Assembly: GCA_963575745.1 (NCBI GenBank)
Contig: CAUYUJ010015516.1
Span: forward strand, 876,325 to 940,324
Direction of reading: 5' to 3'
Length of the DNA stretch: 64,000 bases
Origin: Prorocentrum cordatum
Lineage: Eukaryota > Sar > Dinophyceae > Prorocentrales > Prorocentraceae
Positions 19,656 through 29,582 of the stretch are shown here, in pieces. Numbering within the stretch: position 1 is the stretch's first letter; the number at the start of each line of letters is the position of its first letter. Both the position numbers and the translations under genes were made by a program. A model generated the notes under the pieces. It made no database searches, was not told the origin of the DNA, and worked only from the letters and a program-made list of their open reading frames with translations.

Positions 19656-20030
19656 ATGATCCTGGATCCCGCGACGCATCTTGAACACCCAGAGCTATTG
19701 AGCCGCCAGATAGAAGCCAGTAGGATTCGTGCAGCGGAAGGGAGAGAGGACGAGGAGGATCTGAGCAAGTACTCGACACCGTTTCGTTATCGGCTAGGTA
19801 GAAGAATATTGGAAGGGATGGGGTGGAACAGTGGAGAGGGACTGGGCAGTACGGGTGAGAGACTGGACGGCACAGAGTTGGACGCATGCGAAGTGACACC
19901 GTACTTTGTGGACCGGCCAGGGGGAGGGGGACTGGGCACGGCTAATTTGCGCAGGAACGACGAAGAGGGACCGTATTTGTTCCAGCGGCTTCTAGATCAG
20001 CTGTTGTTGAATGCAGGACATCGCAGGTGA
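19656..20030 (+). CDS. G-patch domain protein or fragment, 124 aa
   Basis: ATG at 19656 and TGA at 20028-20030, in the same frame as the upstream endonuclease. Residues 46-72 read RLGRRILEGMGWNSGEGLG and continue with STGERLDG. This fits the G-patch consensus well: hydrophobic pair, MGW, then G-x-GLG and a later G. A second Gly-rich GGGGLG lies at 89-94. The N-terminus is acidic (EGREDEED). G-patch domains bind and activate DEAH-box RNA helicases or occur in RNA-processing proteins, and some retroviral proteases carry one. Here it sits between the endonuclease and RT of a LINE, where one would expect only a linker. It may be a captured host exon, a nested insertion or a domain native to this lineage of elements. 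Whether it is expressed cannot be told. The start codon is uncertain, because the same frame is open upstream to 19641. Confidence 0.6.
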   Translation: MILDPATHLEHPELLSRQIEASRIRAAEGREDEEDLSKYSTPFRYRLGRRILEGMGWNSGEGLGSTGERLDGTELDACEVTPYFVDRPGGGGLGTANLRRNDEEGPYLFQRLLDQLLLNAGHRR

Positions 20031-20099
20031 CCCCCCTGGCGCGGCATCGTTCTATTTCCTTCGACGCGGATGAAAACAATGGGAAACCAGGCATCGGAG

Positions 20100-20641
20100 G
20101 GAAACGCATCATGCATGCATACGACTCTATGAGTATGGCGTGGCATTGGGGTATACACAAAAGGGGCCCTCAACCTAGTCACCCCCCATGGGCCCAAGGA
20201 GGCCTGGCGCACAGGAGCCGCGAGAATGCGACTATTTGCTTACAGGCTGCGCAGTGGAGGGCCAGGGAAGGGGGAGTGCGCATTGTGCACACAAACTAAG
20301 ATTGCAGCAACGCATTTGCCAGTGCGAAGAGGGAGCTCCTCCAGGCGACGGCTTGGAAACATGCGACCGAGGCAGACCAGCCATTCGCCTTAGGAGCATC
20401 TGCAACACACAGTTCAACATGCGATGCGCAGACGAGTGGATGCACGCAGAGACGACGGTGGGGGCCCAGATGGGATTCACTCTGTGCCCGCGCCAGTTCA
20501 ACGATGTCTACAACTTGTATGTAGACAAGTGGCTGCAGGAGGAAAGAGACAAGGATATACACCAAACGTGGCACGACACACGGAATCCTGTGACGGACAC
20601 CTGGCACGACTTGGCACTGAACACGTTCATGGACGATGCGA

Positions 20642-20708
<67 letters not shown>

Positions 20709-20990
20709 TTCTCCAGGGGGGCAACGACCAGCGCGGTGACAGAACAGCTGAACGGGGCAACGACCAGACTGGAACAGACAATTGGCAAGGGCGGATGGAG
20801 GTTGAACCAAGACAAAACCAACCACCTATTGTGCATCTGTGGCCCTGGGAGCTACACAGTGACAAGGCAGCTCAGACGGTCCACTGAACTAAAGGGGGAA
20901 GCGCTACGAGAGATGAGGGTCCTGGGACCTTTCCTCCCATCCGACCAGGGGCTGGGGGGGGGGGAATACGCAGACGGATATCAGCCATGA
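20100..20990 (+). pseudogene. LINE reverse transcriptase, broken over three frames
   Basis: The first frame holds the finger region (SRENATICLQAAQWRAR), then an in-frame TAA at 20297-20299, directly followed by DCSNAFAS (20300-20323). DCSNAFAS fits RT motif A (D-x2-NAF-x-S). The reading then changes frame. VGAQMGFTLCPRQFNDVYNL (motif B region) and FMDD (20626-20637, the catalytic Y/FxDD motif C) lie in the second frame. A CA microsatellite (20645-20706) follows at once and moves the reading to a third frame, with GWRLNQDKTNHLL (20800-20840), typical of motif D. A G10 run near 20952-20961 shifts it again into the frame of the zinc-finger module. The catalytic Asp pair is retained, but the polypeptide is interrupted. 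Function in the family: reverse transcription primed on nicked genomic DNA. Confidence 0.8.
20645..20706 (+). repeat. CA dinucleotide microsatellite inside the RT
   Basis: About 31 CA units begin two codons after the FMDD motif. The tract changes the reading frame of the RT. Confidence 0.98.
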
Positions 20991-22030
20991 AAGTGGCCTG
21001 GAGGCAATGCGGCAGTTTTTGGAGCTCAGACACCCCTGACCCCATCAAGCGCACCATGTTCATTGCATTCGTCTTGGGAGCAGCATGGAGCGGCATGACG
21101 GCTTTCGCTCCCCCAGCTGCCCTCACGGATGCCCTCGATGCTGCGATTGGAAAGTACTTGCGCAGACTTGCAGTAGGACGGATGAGTTGGCAGCTCGAAT
21201 CAGGTGAGAAACGTTGCTACCCGACAGCACGAGTGTTCAAAGAATGGGGGATAGAAAGGAGTGCCACGGCCCTCAGGACCAGACGATTAAAGTGGCACAG
21301 AAACTGGGCGTTGTACCCCCACGAGCATGCACATGTTATTGCTGCAGTGTTTGGCGAATCCAAACTAGACGAGAGGAGACAGATTCGCAGGCTGCAGGCA
21401 CAAAAGTGGGCGTGGTGTTTTTCGACCACGTGGGCCCGACAACTCAAAGCAGATCTGGATGCACTGGCTGAGGTGGCGGAGGAAATGAAGGCATGGTACG
21501 ACAAACGGACCTCGGATTCCGAGATCTTTTGCCCAGGGACCCAAGCGTGGCAACAGTGGACAAGCATGGATGCGACGATTATCCGCAGTGCAGCACTGAC
21601 TTGGGACCAGGGGAAGGAGGACGAGGAGTTGAAAGGAGAAGAGGAGGTGACAAAGCCCTTTTGGTGCGATTGTGCGGTTACGGACGACCAGGGACATCCG
21701 AGGGCATGCGGGAAACGGTTTGCGACGACAGCGGCACTCATAGGGCATCGCAGAGAACTACACAACATCCGACCATTGGTAGCCAGCTTAGCGGCGACTA
21801 ACCAATGCCCTTGGTGCGAGAGTACCTTTGCAGACAGGCGCACGGCAATTGACCACGCTACGAGGGCCGCTGACGGACATGGAATATGTCACCGTGATCG
21901 CAGCAAATGGAGCCACCCAATTGTCCCACCAGCAAGTTTGAAGTGCAAGATCTGTGATTTTGAGGCTCAAGACCTGCCCGAGTACCACGCCCACGCGAGG
22001 ACTCATCGCCCTGGCCCCACTTCGGTCTGA
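20987..22030 (+). pseudogene. LINE C-terminal module with three zinc fingers, 347 codons
   Basis: A long uninterrupted frame starts at ATG 20987, but IRRRISA just before it is in the same frame, so the true chain continues from the RT. Residues 1-60 resemble the thumb/connection region after the RT (fW then a hydrophobic FIAFVLGAAWSG). Three Cys/His clusters follow: C227, C229, C241 with H254, H259; C274, C277 with H290, H298 or H302; and C320, C323 with H336, H340. The third is the most regular C2H2 finger. In LINEs, C-terminal fingers or knuckles bind RNA or DNA. The region 205-225 is acidic. The stop TGA is at 22028-22030. This piece is intact, but only as part of a broken element. Confidence 0.8.
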
Positions 22031-22061
22031 GAACCCAAGAAGGGTGAGGCACATAGAGGAT

Positions 22062-22900
22062 ATGCCAGCCGAACTAATGGGACTGCGACCGCTCGACGTG
22101 CCAGCTTGGGGCCTCAAGCGCAGGGCAGACAGAGGAGACCTCCAGCAGTCAGACGAGAGGGTCCCGAAGGAGGGCAAGGGGGGCTACCAGCAGGCCAAGG
22201 GCGGGGGCTCGAGCGGGGCAGCGGCGGCAGGAGGAGGCGAACCACCGCGCAGACCGCAGCCGCAGAAAGGAGGAAGCAAAGGAGACGATCACCACGCCCA
22301 GCTCGGACAAGCGATCAGAAACCTCCAGAAGCTGTCGCTGCGAACGGCGATGGTGACACGAGAGCAGCAGCACCTCAACTCGGACTTCTGGCTGATCCCA
22401 ATCTCCTGTTCGCCGTGTCGAGTGGCCATCCAAACAGGAAAAGACTACGCCATGCAAGGAAAAAAAAGCACACGATGGGCCCTCCTCACGCCCACGTCGC
22501 AGTTGCTACGATCTCCGAGATGAAAAACGTTCTGGCGGCGACGATCAGCAAAGAGGGGGGGGATCGGACTCTGCAGTGGAGCTACGAGATCCTCCAGCAC
22601 TGGTTGAACCTGGCGTTCCACGAGAAGGGTCGAGAGCTCGCGCTAGAGACCCTGAAGCAGCTCAAGGCGTCGGAAGCGCACAGGCCCAAGGGTCAAGAGG
22701 ACGACGGCAATGGGAAGGGCAAGCTGCTGTACACGATCAACCCGATGCCGAGCATCAGGGCGGCCATGGGCGTCGAGAGGGTCCCCAAGGAGAAGGACGA
22801 GTTCGAGATGGACGAGGACGGGAACCCAGAGAGCATGAAGGACGGGGAGGGGCATCAGAAGGACGAGCTGGACGACTACCACCCTCCCTACCTGAAGTAG
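22062..22900 (+). pseudogene. Coding region broken at an A8 run; possible LINE 3' ORF
   Basis: A frame from ATG 22062 runs through a basic, Gly/Gln-rich segment into a regular helical stretch (AQLGQAIRNLQKLSLRTAMV, then REQQHLNSDFW), reaching GKDYAMQGKK at an eight-A run (22460-22467). From there another frame continues naturally with MGPPHAHVAVATISEM, an EILQHWLNLAFHEKGREL helix, and an acidic Asp/Glu/Lys tail ending at TAG 22898-22900. The join gives about 279 codons. I do not recognise the family. It follows the zinc-finger module by 31 bp on the same strand, so it could be the 3' portion of the same retroelement. One missing or extra A in the homopolymer would explain the break, so sequencing error is a real alternative to decay. 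Confidence 0.5.
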
Positions 22901-23445
22901 GCGATGGGCTACACGCTGAAGCTGCTGGGAGGGGTCTACAGCACGAGCCACGGCCCCAAGAGCGACCTGGAGAGGCAGGTGGAAAAGCAGTTGCAGGCGT
23001 CGAGGTCGTAGGAGCAGGGGGACTGACCAGAGACGCGGAAGCGTCCTTTCAGAGCTTTCAGAGCAGCCAGGGCGCGCCCAGTTCGACAGGCCCGGCCAAG
23101 ACGCCAGTGCGCCCAGTCTTTTTTTTCACAGCGGCGCCCTCGCCTCAGACGGTAGCCCAGCCAGTGACAACTCCGCAGTCCCAAGAGGAAAAGCTTGCAG
23201 AGATGCTGAGCCGCAATCCTGGGGAGAAGGAAAAAATGCATTAGCAGACCAAGGTGGGAAATACGGAAAAAGCAAGCAGTCGTACGAACTAGCCAAGCAA
23301 TTTCAAGCAGAACGGCCCCAAGCATTACGATATCACTCGGAGGGTGCAGGAGGACGAGGAGGCAGTGGAGGTAAACGCGTTTAAGATCGACAGCAGAACT
23401 TACTACTGACTGGAATACGACGGGGGGCAGACAGCACAAGTATGA
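22901..23445 (+). pseudogene. Decayed coding-like sequence, function unknown
   Basis: In the frame that ends at 22900 the reading resumes with AMGYTLKLLGGVYSTSHG. A Ser/Pro/Gln segment (22995-23244) lies in another frame and includes a T8 run near 23120. At about 23318-23440 a frame reads HYDITRRVQEDEEAVEVNAF, then a stop within RTYY-LEYDGGQTAQV. The peptides look protein-like but are interrupted. No domain is recognised. It may belong with 22062-22900. Confidence 0.35.
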
Positions 23446-23854
23446 CGGTTAATTGGGATTATACAGTTACGACGGGTACGTACATGTGACAGGGGAGGGC
23501 ATTGCTACAGGACGGGGAGGGGCAAAGCACTATCGCAGAATGATGAAATGGTAAAGGAGTGGGGACAACGGAGAGCACAAGTGGTAGGTTACATAGGAGG
23601 TGAAAGTACTGCGACGAACACTGCTACAGAAGGGGGGGGAATCTGGACACCGAGCAGGCACCGACGTCGGCCCGTCCTTTGTTCCGAGCATACGGCATTG
23701 CTTCAGAGCAGATAGCACTCAGAAGGGGGTAGCAGCATGCAGGGCTTCGGATGCTAGTGTCAGCTGAACAGGATTGTTCTAACACGAGAACAGACGTGCA
23801 GGCGGGGTCATAGGCCTAAGGCCCCCAGGAGGGCCCATAGGAGAGCTCTACTAT

Positions 23855-23933
23855 ACTCGAGGGGGGGGCCGTAGCGCCCATACGGGTGGGCACGATCCCT
23901 TAAAGGCGACGGAGCGTGCCCCCCCCCTCGAGT
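23855..23933 (+). promoter_or_regulatory. Perfect 14-bp inverted repeat upstream of the intact gene
   Basis: ACTCGAGGGGGGGG (23855-23868) and its exact complement CCCCCCCCTCGAGT (23920-23933) are separated by 51 bp. Inside, GGGCACGAT and GCGTGCCC extend the pairing partially. The structure lies about 170 bp before the ATG at 24106. It may be a regulatory hairpin or the remnant of a small foldback element. Confidence 0.4.
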
Positions 23934-24105
23934 CTCTCGCTTGTTCGCCTGAGCCCTCGGAGAGATCACACTGCCTTGACTCCTGCTACGTGTCCCACCG
24001 ACGGTTGGTCACAACAGGAGTGGAACATCCGTAGCACAACAGGCTTTCTGCAGTTGCGGTCTTTTGTTGGCTCGCCACGCTAGCTTAGCACCAGCCTGTC
24101 CCGTG

Positions 24106-24873
24106 ATGTCGCAGATGCTGCCAGCGATCGAGGAGGCACCAGTGTTTCGCGGAGACACCACGGACAACCAAGTCATCGGAGATGAGGCGTACGTGATCAA
24201 GCTCCAGGAGACCAACATCCAGAAGTGCGTCGACACGATGGCGGACCTCAAGAAGAAGCTAGAGATGCAAATCGAGGTGCTGATTGCCCAGAAGAAGGTG
24301 CTGAGCCAGAACCTGGCGCGCAGCCAGCAGGTGATCAACACGACGGCGGAGGGAGCGTTCATGCTGGCGGAGAACATTCAGACCCTGGCCGACCAGATCA
24401 AGAGCATCGACGAGACCACGAGCGCGCTCATCTCAGCACACGGGTCATTGGCATGGAAATACGACACATCACTGCAGATGGCATCGACTAAGGAGTATAG
24501 CAAGCTCCAGCTAGATGAGAAGGAGGACTTGCAGGGCTTGGTCATGTCGCAGAAGGTGAAGAGGGCCATGTTCGAGGCGAAGAGGGCTAACAATGGTACC
24601 ATCCCACCGTGGAGGGCGGACGACCCGAGCTCGTGGATCTTCTACGGGTGGACGCCGCCAAAAGGAGGAATCCCAGTGTGGAACGAGGACGACCCGAAGA
24701 CATGGACGTTCTTCGGTTGGAGAGAGCCCAGGAAGTGGGTCGACTACAAAGAGGGCAAGAGCACCAAGCCAGAGACGCCAGAGGAAGCAATTCCACAGAG
24801 CGAAGCGACGGCATCAGCATCGAGTGACGGGTGCAATGTGCCGATCCCAGAGTCAGAGGAGGACCAGTCGTAG
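24106..24873 (+). CDS. Intact 255-aa coiled-coil protein with two W-rich repeats
   Basis: This is the cleanest gene in the window: one uninterrupted frame from ATG 24106 (first ATG; the same frame is open upstream without another ATG) to TAG 24871-24873. Residues 28-110 are long, charged and heptad-like (KLQETNIQK, LKKKLEMQIEVLI, MLAENIQTLADQIKSI), suggesting a coiled coil. Residues 166-187 and 189-209 are two tandem copies of a motif with consensus IPxWxxDDPxxWxFxGW, rich in Trp, Phe and Asp. The tail (215-255) is acidic, with Pro/Ser/Glu. There is no signal peptide or membrane segment, so a soluble protein is likely. I do not recognise the family and assign no function. The aromatic repeats could be a ligand- or peptide-binding module. 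The absence of introns is compatible with a retrogene. Neighbours are repeats and a retroelement remnant. Confidence 0.75.
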   Translation: MSQMLPAIEEAPVFRGDTTDNQVIGDEAYVIKLQETNIQKCVDTMADLKKKLEMQIEVLIAQKKVLSQNLARSQQVINTTAEGAFMLAENIQTLADQIKSIDETTSALISAHGSLAWKYDTSLQMASTKEYSKLQLDEKEDLQGLVMSQKVKRAMFEAKRANNGTIPPWRADDPSSWIFYGWTPPKGGIPVWNEDDPKTWTFFGWREPRKWVDYKEGKSTKPETPEEAIPQSEATASASSDGCNVPIPESEEDQS

Positions 24874-25675
24874 AGGAGAGCAGAGAGTGAGGAAGAGAGG
24901 CACGGTCACTGAGAGTCCGTTGCGCAGCTCCTTTGCATCTCAGCACGGCCGTTGACCGATGAGAAGCTAGCGTGTGCAAGAGAGAGACATCGACACAGTC
25001 ATGTGGGGGACCACGGAAACAATATGACATGACTGCAGGGATTGTGAGTGCGTGGACACGACTACTGGTCAGCCCCACTAAGGACAACCTACTACTGGTC
25101 TGTTCCACTTCTGAGGTCCTGGACCGTACCTCCCAGTCGAGTGTTCTTGGTTTAGGAGCTGCGAGTTTCGAGGAGGTGGGGAGAGGTGAGCGTGGGGGGA
25201 GGTCGTTTCGTCCCGTGCCGCCCCGCCCCCGCGCGCCCGCCAGAGAGCGCGCCGCCGCAGGAGGCAGGCGCCCCCGCGGCTGCGCCCGCCCCGCCAGAGA
25301 GCGAGCAGCCGCAGGAGGCAGGCGCCCCGCGGCAGCCCGTCCTCCTCCTCCCCTCGGGTTGTGTGTGTGTGTGGAGTTGTGTGTGAGGGTGTTGTGTGTG
25401 TCTGTCTCGTGCATGTCCTTCATACCCCTTGCCTTGGAGGGGGTGCACGTTGCTAGTTCAGTAGCCCGTACCCCGCTCCCGAGACTGAGAGCAGGACGCG
25501 ATAGCGCTCCCTGCACGGGGCCCCCCCCCCTCGTTATTTACCAGGGGGGCGCGCCCCAGGCAGGCCTACGGCATCAGGCGTAGGCCCTGCATCCATATTG
25601 TTTCGCAGGGATATTATAAGGTCTTGTCCCGCGGTGCCTCGTGCCTGTCGTGGTTAGGATCGAACTCATCCCCTA
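24874..25675. other. No gene supported; hairpin at 25560-25590
   Basis: The presumed 3' flank of the 255-aa gene, then GC-rich DNA with GT-rich words near 25370. GCAGGCCTACG (25560-25570) pairs with CGTAGGCCCTGC (25579-25590) as a short hairpin with one bulge. Frames here show no domains. Confidence 0.5.
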
Positions 25676-25679
25676 AGCG

Positions 25680-25718
25680 CCTTTACCTTTACCTTTACCT
25701 CCTCCTCCTCCTCCTCGG
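25680..25718 (+). repeat. TTTACC and CTC short repeats
   Basis: CCTTTACCTTTACCTTTACC is followed by five CTC units. Confidence 0.9.
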
Positions 25719-25851
25719 GCCCCAAAAAGGGCCGAACCGTGCTGTCAGGCCTCGGTGTGGAGAAAGCTCCCCTGGCGAGGTGGAGCACGCTGCAGCAGGA
25801 CACCGGGGCCAGCGACACCGTCGTCTCGGTCTGGAAGCTGCTCTGAGACGA

Positions 25852-26014
25852 ACCCAGGACGAGGACAAAATCGGGTGAAGGCAAAAATCGAGAATCTCTG
25901 ATATCTGGTGAATCTGGAGGACGTCTCGGGCGCCGCGGCCTTCTCGGAACGTTCCGGAACGCTCTGACAGCGTTCCGGAACGCTCTGCAACGAAGTTATC
26001 CTCGTCTTAGCCCT
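25852..26014 (+). mobile_element. Small inverted-repeat element, copy 2 (about 160 bp)
   Basis: Left end ACCCAGGACGAGGACAAAAT; right end ATCCTCGTCTTAGCCCT, an imperfect inverted match. The interior shares GAATCTCTGA, ATCTGG, TCTCGGGCGCCGCGG, CCTTCTC and CGTTCCGGAACGCTCTG with the 2064-2224 copy. Non-coding. Confidence 0.6.
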
Positions 26015-26440
26015 GTCCGGTGCTTGTTCTCCCGAACGTCCAGGCCGTCGGCACCGGCAAGCACGCGTTGAGAAAGGGCCAGGGCACGGAGGAACGAATC
26101 GTCGGACTGCTCACCGACATCATCGACACCACCAGCGACCGTGGCGCTCTCGAGCGGGCACCAGCAGCTGGAGCAGGACCACCAGGCAAACTAGATCAAT
26201 ACGTCCTAGGGCACCGTCTTCCAGGTCGGGGATTCTGGACGTCTCGGCCTTCGGGAGCCTCCAGGTTTTGTCGCCAGGCCAGTTGCGGCCAGCACAGTAC
26301 ACAGACCAGAGCTGCACACACATTCAACCATGCCCTCGCCAATCATACTACATCCTGGCTCTTGCTCTCCTTCTCACCGCCACATATTTGCCGTCATCCT
26401 TTTCCTTCCCAAGATCCCTCCTCCTTCAAAGACAGTAACA
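26015..26440. other. Non-repetitive sequence, no gene supported
   Basis: A plus-strand frame is open here only because it continues into the CAT/CTC tract. A TGGCGCTCTCGAGCGGGCACC block and GGGGATTCTGGACGTCTCGG at 26140-26245 weakly recall the 160-bp element. Confidence 0.4.
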
Positions 26441-26531
26441 ACAACATCATCATCATCATCATCATCATCATCCTCCTCCTCCTCCTCCTCCTCCTCATCA
26501 TCATCATCATCATCATCATCATCTGTATCAG

Positions 26532-26590
<59 letters not shown>

Positions 26591-27062
26591 GTATCAGCAT
26601 CACTATCAGCATTATCATCATCATCATCATCATCATCATCATTATCATCCTCATCATCATCATCATCATCAGCAGCAGCATCAGCATCATCATCAGAATC
26701 ATCAGCAGCAGCATCATCACCAGCCTCATCATCCTCGCCCTCATCCTCATCATCAGCATCAGCATCAGCATCAGCATCAGCAGCAACATCGTCATCAGCA
26801 GCAGCATCTTTCTGCTCATCATCCCCCCGTCCTCCATTCTATCAACCTCTTCCTCCTTATCCTCCTCCTCCTCCCACTCCTCCTCATCCTCCACCTCCTC
26901 CTTGTCTTTCTCCTCCTCCTCATCATCATCATCATCCTCATCCTCCTCCTCCTCGTAGTCGGCAGCATTATCCTTACTTCTCATCCTCCTCCTCCTCCTC
27001 CTTCTCCTCCTCCTCCTCCTCCTCCTCCTCCTCCGCCTCTCTCTCTCTCTCTCTCTCCTCTC
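26441..27062 (+). repeat. CAT and CTC microsatellite block with CT tail
   Basis: CAT (26441-26820) with CTC, CAG and CAT interruptions, then CTC-rich, ending in a CT dinucleotide run (27035-27058). The Ser, Ile, Met, Asp and Glu homopolymer frames are by-products. Confidence 0.97.
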
Positions 27063-27114
27063 GGCCGTCCTTCTTAAACTAGACGCCGCACCGTGCCATG
27101 CGCAAGGCGCACGG

Positions 27115-27365
27115 CGTTCCTCCTCCTCCTCTGCTCCTCCTCCTCCTCCTCCCCTTCCTCCTCCTGCTGTTCCTCCGCATCATCCTCCTGTCCTCTTCCT
27201 CATCATCATCATCCTCTTGCCCCTCCCCCTCCCCCCTCCTCCCTCTCCTCCCCCTCCCCCCCCCCCTCCCCATCCTCCTCCTCCTGCTCCTCCTCCTTCC
27301 CCTCCTGCTCCTCCTCCTCCTCCTCCTCCTCCTCCTCCTCCTCCTCCCACTCCTCCTCCTCCTCC
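27115..27365 (+). repeat. CTC microsatellite block
   Basis: CTCCTC with CCC, TGC and CAT interruptions. Confidence 0.97.
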
Positions 27366-27497
27366 AGGAGAGCCTGCAGGAGGGCGTTCACCCAGCACCA
27401 CCGCCCCAGGTTGGGGAAGGCGCGCGGCAGGGCGGCGGCCTGTCCCGGGCGGCGAGGGCGGGAGAAGTGAAAACCCGTCGACACGCCGCCCCCGACG

Positions 27498-27521
27498 ACC
27501 TCGACGACGACGACGACCACC

Positions 27522-27586
<65 letters not shown>

Positions 27587-27590
27587 TACC
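27498..27590 (+). repeat. GAC trinucleotide microsatellite
   Basis: About 25 GAC units, nearly pure. Confidence 0.97.
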
Positions 27591-27629
27591 TCGCCTCCCC
27601 CATCCTCCTGTCCCTACTACTGGTCCTCC

Positions 27630-27915
27630 TAAGCCGATCAGCATCAGCATCATCATCACCATCATCATCAACATCATCATCAGCAGCAGCAGCATCAGCA
27701 TCAGCATCCGCATCAGCTTCAGCATCAGCATCATCCGTATCCTCATGCTCATCCTCATCCTCATCCTCATCCTCCTCATCATCCTCATAATCATCGGCAT
27801 CGTCAGCATGATCAGCATCAGCATCAGCATCATCACCGTCAGCATCCTCAGCCTCTTCTTCTTCATCAGCATCAGCATCAGCATCGTAATCAGATCAGCT
27901 TTATCATCATCGTCG

Positions 27916-27948
<33 letters not shown>

Positions 27949-27949
27949 G

Positions 27950-28026
<77 letters not shown>

Positions 28027-28030
28027 GCAC

Positions 28031-28076
<46 letters not shown>

Positions 28077-28150
28077 AGCAGCATCATCGTACTCATCATC
28101 ATCAGCAGCAGCAGCATCTTCATCACACTAATCATCATCATCAGCGGCAA

Positions 28151-28226
<76 letters not shown>

Positions 28227-28528
28227 GTCGTAATCATCATGGTCGACCTCGTTTTCACAGTCGTCAGCATCGGCCTTAACATTGCCATCATCGTCGTCCT
28301 CATCATCATCATCATCATCAGCAGCATCATCGTCATCATCGTCATCATCATCACCATCGTCATCGTCATCAGAATCATCAGCGTCATCATCAACAGCATC
28401 ATCGTCACCGGAATCATCGTCATCATCCGTACCACCAGTATCGTCATCATCATCAGCAGCAGTAGCATCACCATCACTCTCATCATCATCATCGTCATCA
28501 TAATCATCATCATCATCATTATCAACAA

Positions 28529-28559
<31 letters not shown>

Positions 28560-28858
28560 GTCCTCGTCCTCGTCATCGTCATCGGCAGCAGCATCGCCAT
28601 CAGCAACGGCATCATTATCATGTTCTCCATCATCATCAGCACCAGCCACATCATCATCATCAGCAGCATCATCCTCGCCGTTGTCATCATCATGTTCATC
28701 TCCATATTCATGTTCATCTTAATCATGATCATCCTCATCATCGTCGTCGTCATCATCGTCATCATCGTAAGCATCGTCATTATCGTCAGCATTGTCATCA
28801 TCGTCATTGTCATCGTCAACGTCATCGTCGTCGTCATCACCACCCTCAGCAGCAGTTA
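27630..28858 (+). repeat. CAT trinucleotide microsatellite, about 1.2 kb
   Basis: ATC/CAT units with CAG and CGT variants, most uniform at 27905-28050 and 28145-28225. Poly-Ser/Ile/His and poly-Asp/Met frames are by-products. Confidence 0.98.
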
Positions 28859-28929
28859 CGTAATCCGCCACCGTGCCCCCTGGAACGTTAAGGCGTGGCA
28901 GAATGCCAAGCGCTGTCTGGTAGGGTTTC

Positions 28930-29575
28930 TGTAAATATTCGAAGCGCCCCCCCTCTCATCCCCCCCCCGGACCGGAGGGCTCCTGCGAGCCCGCAGAAGA
29001 AGACTCCCGGGCGCTCGCCACAGCGACAGCGACTGCCCAGACAGGCCACCAAGGCCACCAAGATCGCCTCAAGACGCACCCTAGAGCCTCACAGAAGCGC
29101 TCACTTGGTCTCAAGAGGCCTCCAAGGCCCCAAAATCACCTAAGACCCATCCTAAGGCGCTCTTCAGTTTTCCCTGAGAGGCCGAAAACCATGAATCGTC
29201 CTGAAGCTTTCATGTTGTCCTCCTTCCATGCTCTTCGGCCAAAGATCGGATCACTTGCAGTCTTCGAAGGCTCGAAAGGGCCCACTGAGAGCCGCAAGAG
29301 AACGTGTAGACGGCCCAGGACGACCCCCAAAGAGCCACAAGCCGGCCAGAGACGGCCTCCCGACGGCCCAGGCCGGCCCCAAGATGGCATCATGGCGGCC
29401 CCAAGACAGCCCTGCGCCTAAGAGGCCCCGCCAAACGGCCCCAAGAAGGCCCAGGAAAGACCCGAGACGGCCCGACAGGGGAGCCTCAAGGGGGGGGGGG
29501 CGCCCGCCGCCGCGCGCCGCCGCGGCTCGCCGCCGCCGCCGCGGCCCGCCGCGGCCGAAAGCGACCGCACGGCGA
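28930..29575 (+). repeat. Degenerate CCAAGA/GGCC repeat tract
   Basis: Uses the vocabulary of 3600-4400 (CAAGAGGCC, GGCCCCAAGA), with the shared block CTGAGAGGCCGAAAACCATG at 29174. CGCCGC-rich at the end. No gene. Confidence 0.6.
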
Positions 29576-29582
29576 GGCAAGA

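Larger units (their letters stand above)
18750..22030 (+). mobile_element. Decayed non-LTR (LINE) retrotransposon with C-terminal zinc fingers
   Basis: Three retroelement parts lie in order on one strand: an AP-endonuclease-like domain (18750-19586), a reverse transcriptase spread over three frames (about 20100-20990), and a C-terminal module ending in three C2H2-type zinc fingers (20987-22030). The order endonuclease, RT, zinc knuckle/finger is that of APE-type LINEs. The element has an in-frame stop (20297), at least three frame changes, a CA microsatellite in the RT and a G-patch reading frame between endonuclease and RT. It cannot encode a working polyprotein as read here. No poly-A tail or target-site duplication was identified, so the outer limits are uncertain. 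The coding-like sequence at 22062-22900 may be its downstream part. Confidence 0.85.

Noticed and set aside
24000-24106. Relict spliced-leader sequence upstream of the 255-aa gene
   Set aside because: I looked for a CCATTTTGGCTCAAG-like stretch before the start codon and found none. Isolated GGCTCAAG matches elsewhere are too short.
25640-25700. Possible tRNA-like T-arm words (GGATCGAACTC)
   Set aside because: No cloverleaf could be built around this or other GTTCGA-type words in the window.
27890-28843. Very long frames of Met/Thr, Ser, Ile or Asp over the CAT arrays
   Set aside because: They exist in all frames because CAT/ATC/TCA and their complements lack stop codons. There is no protein-like composition.
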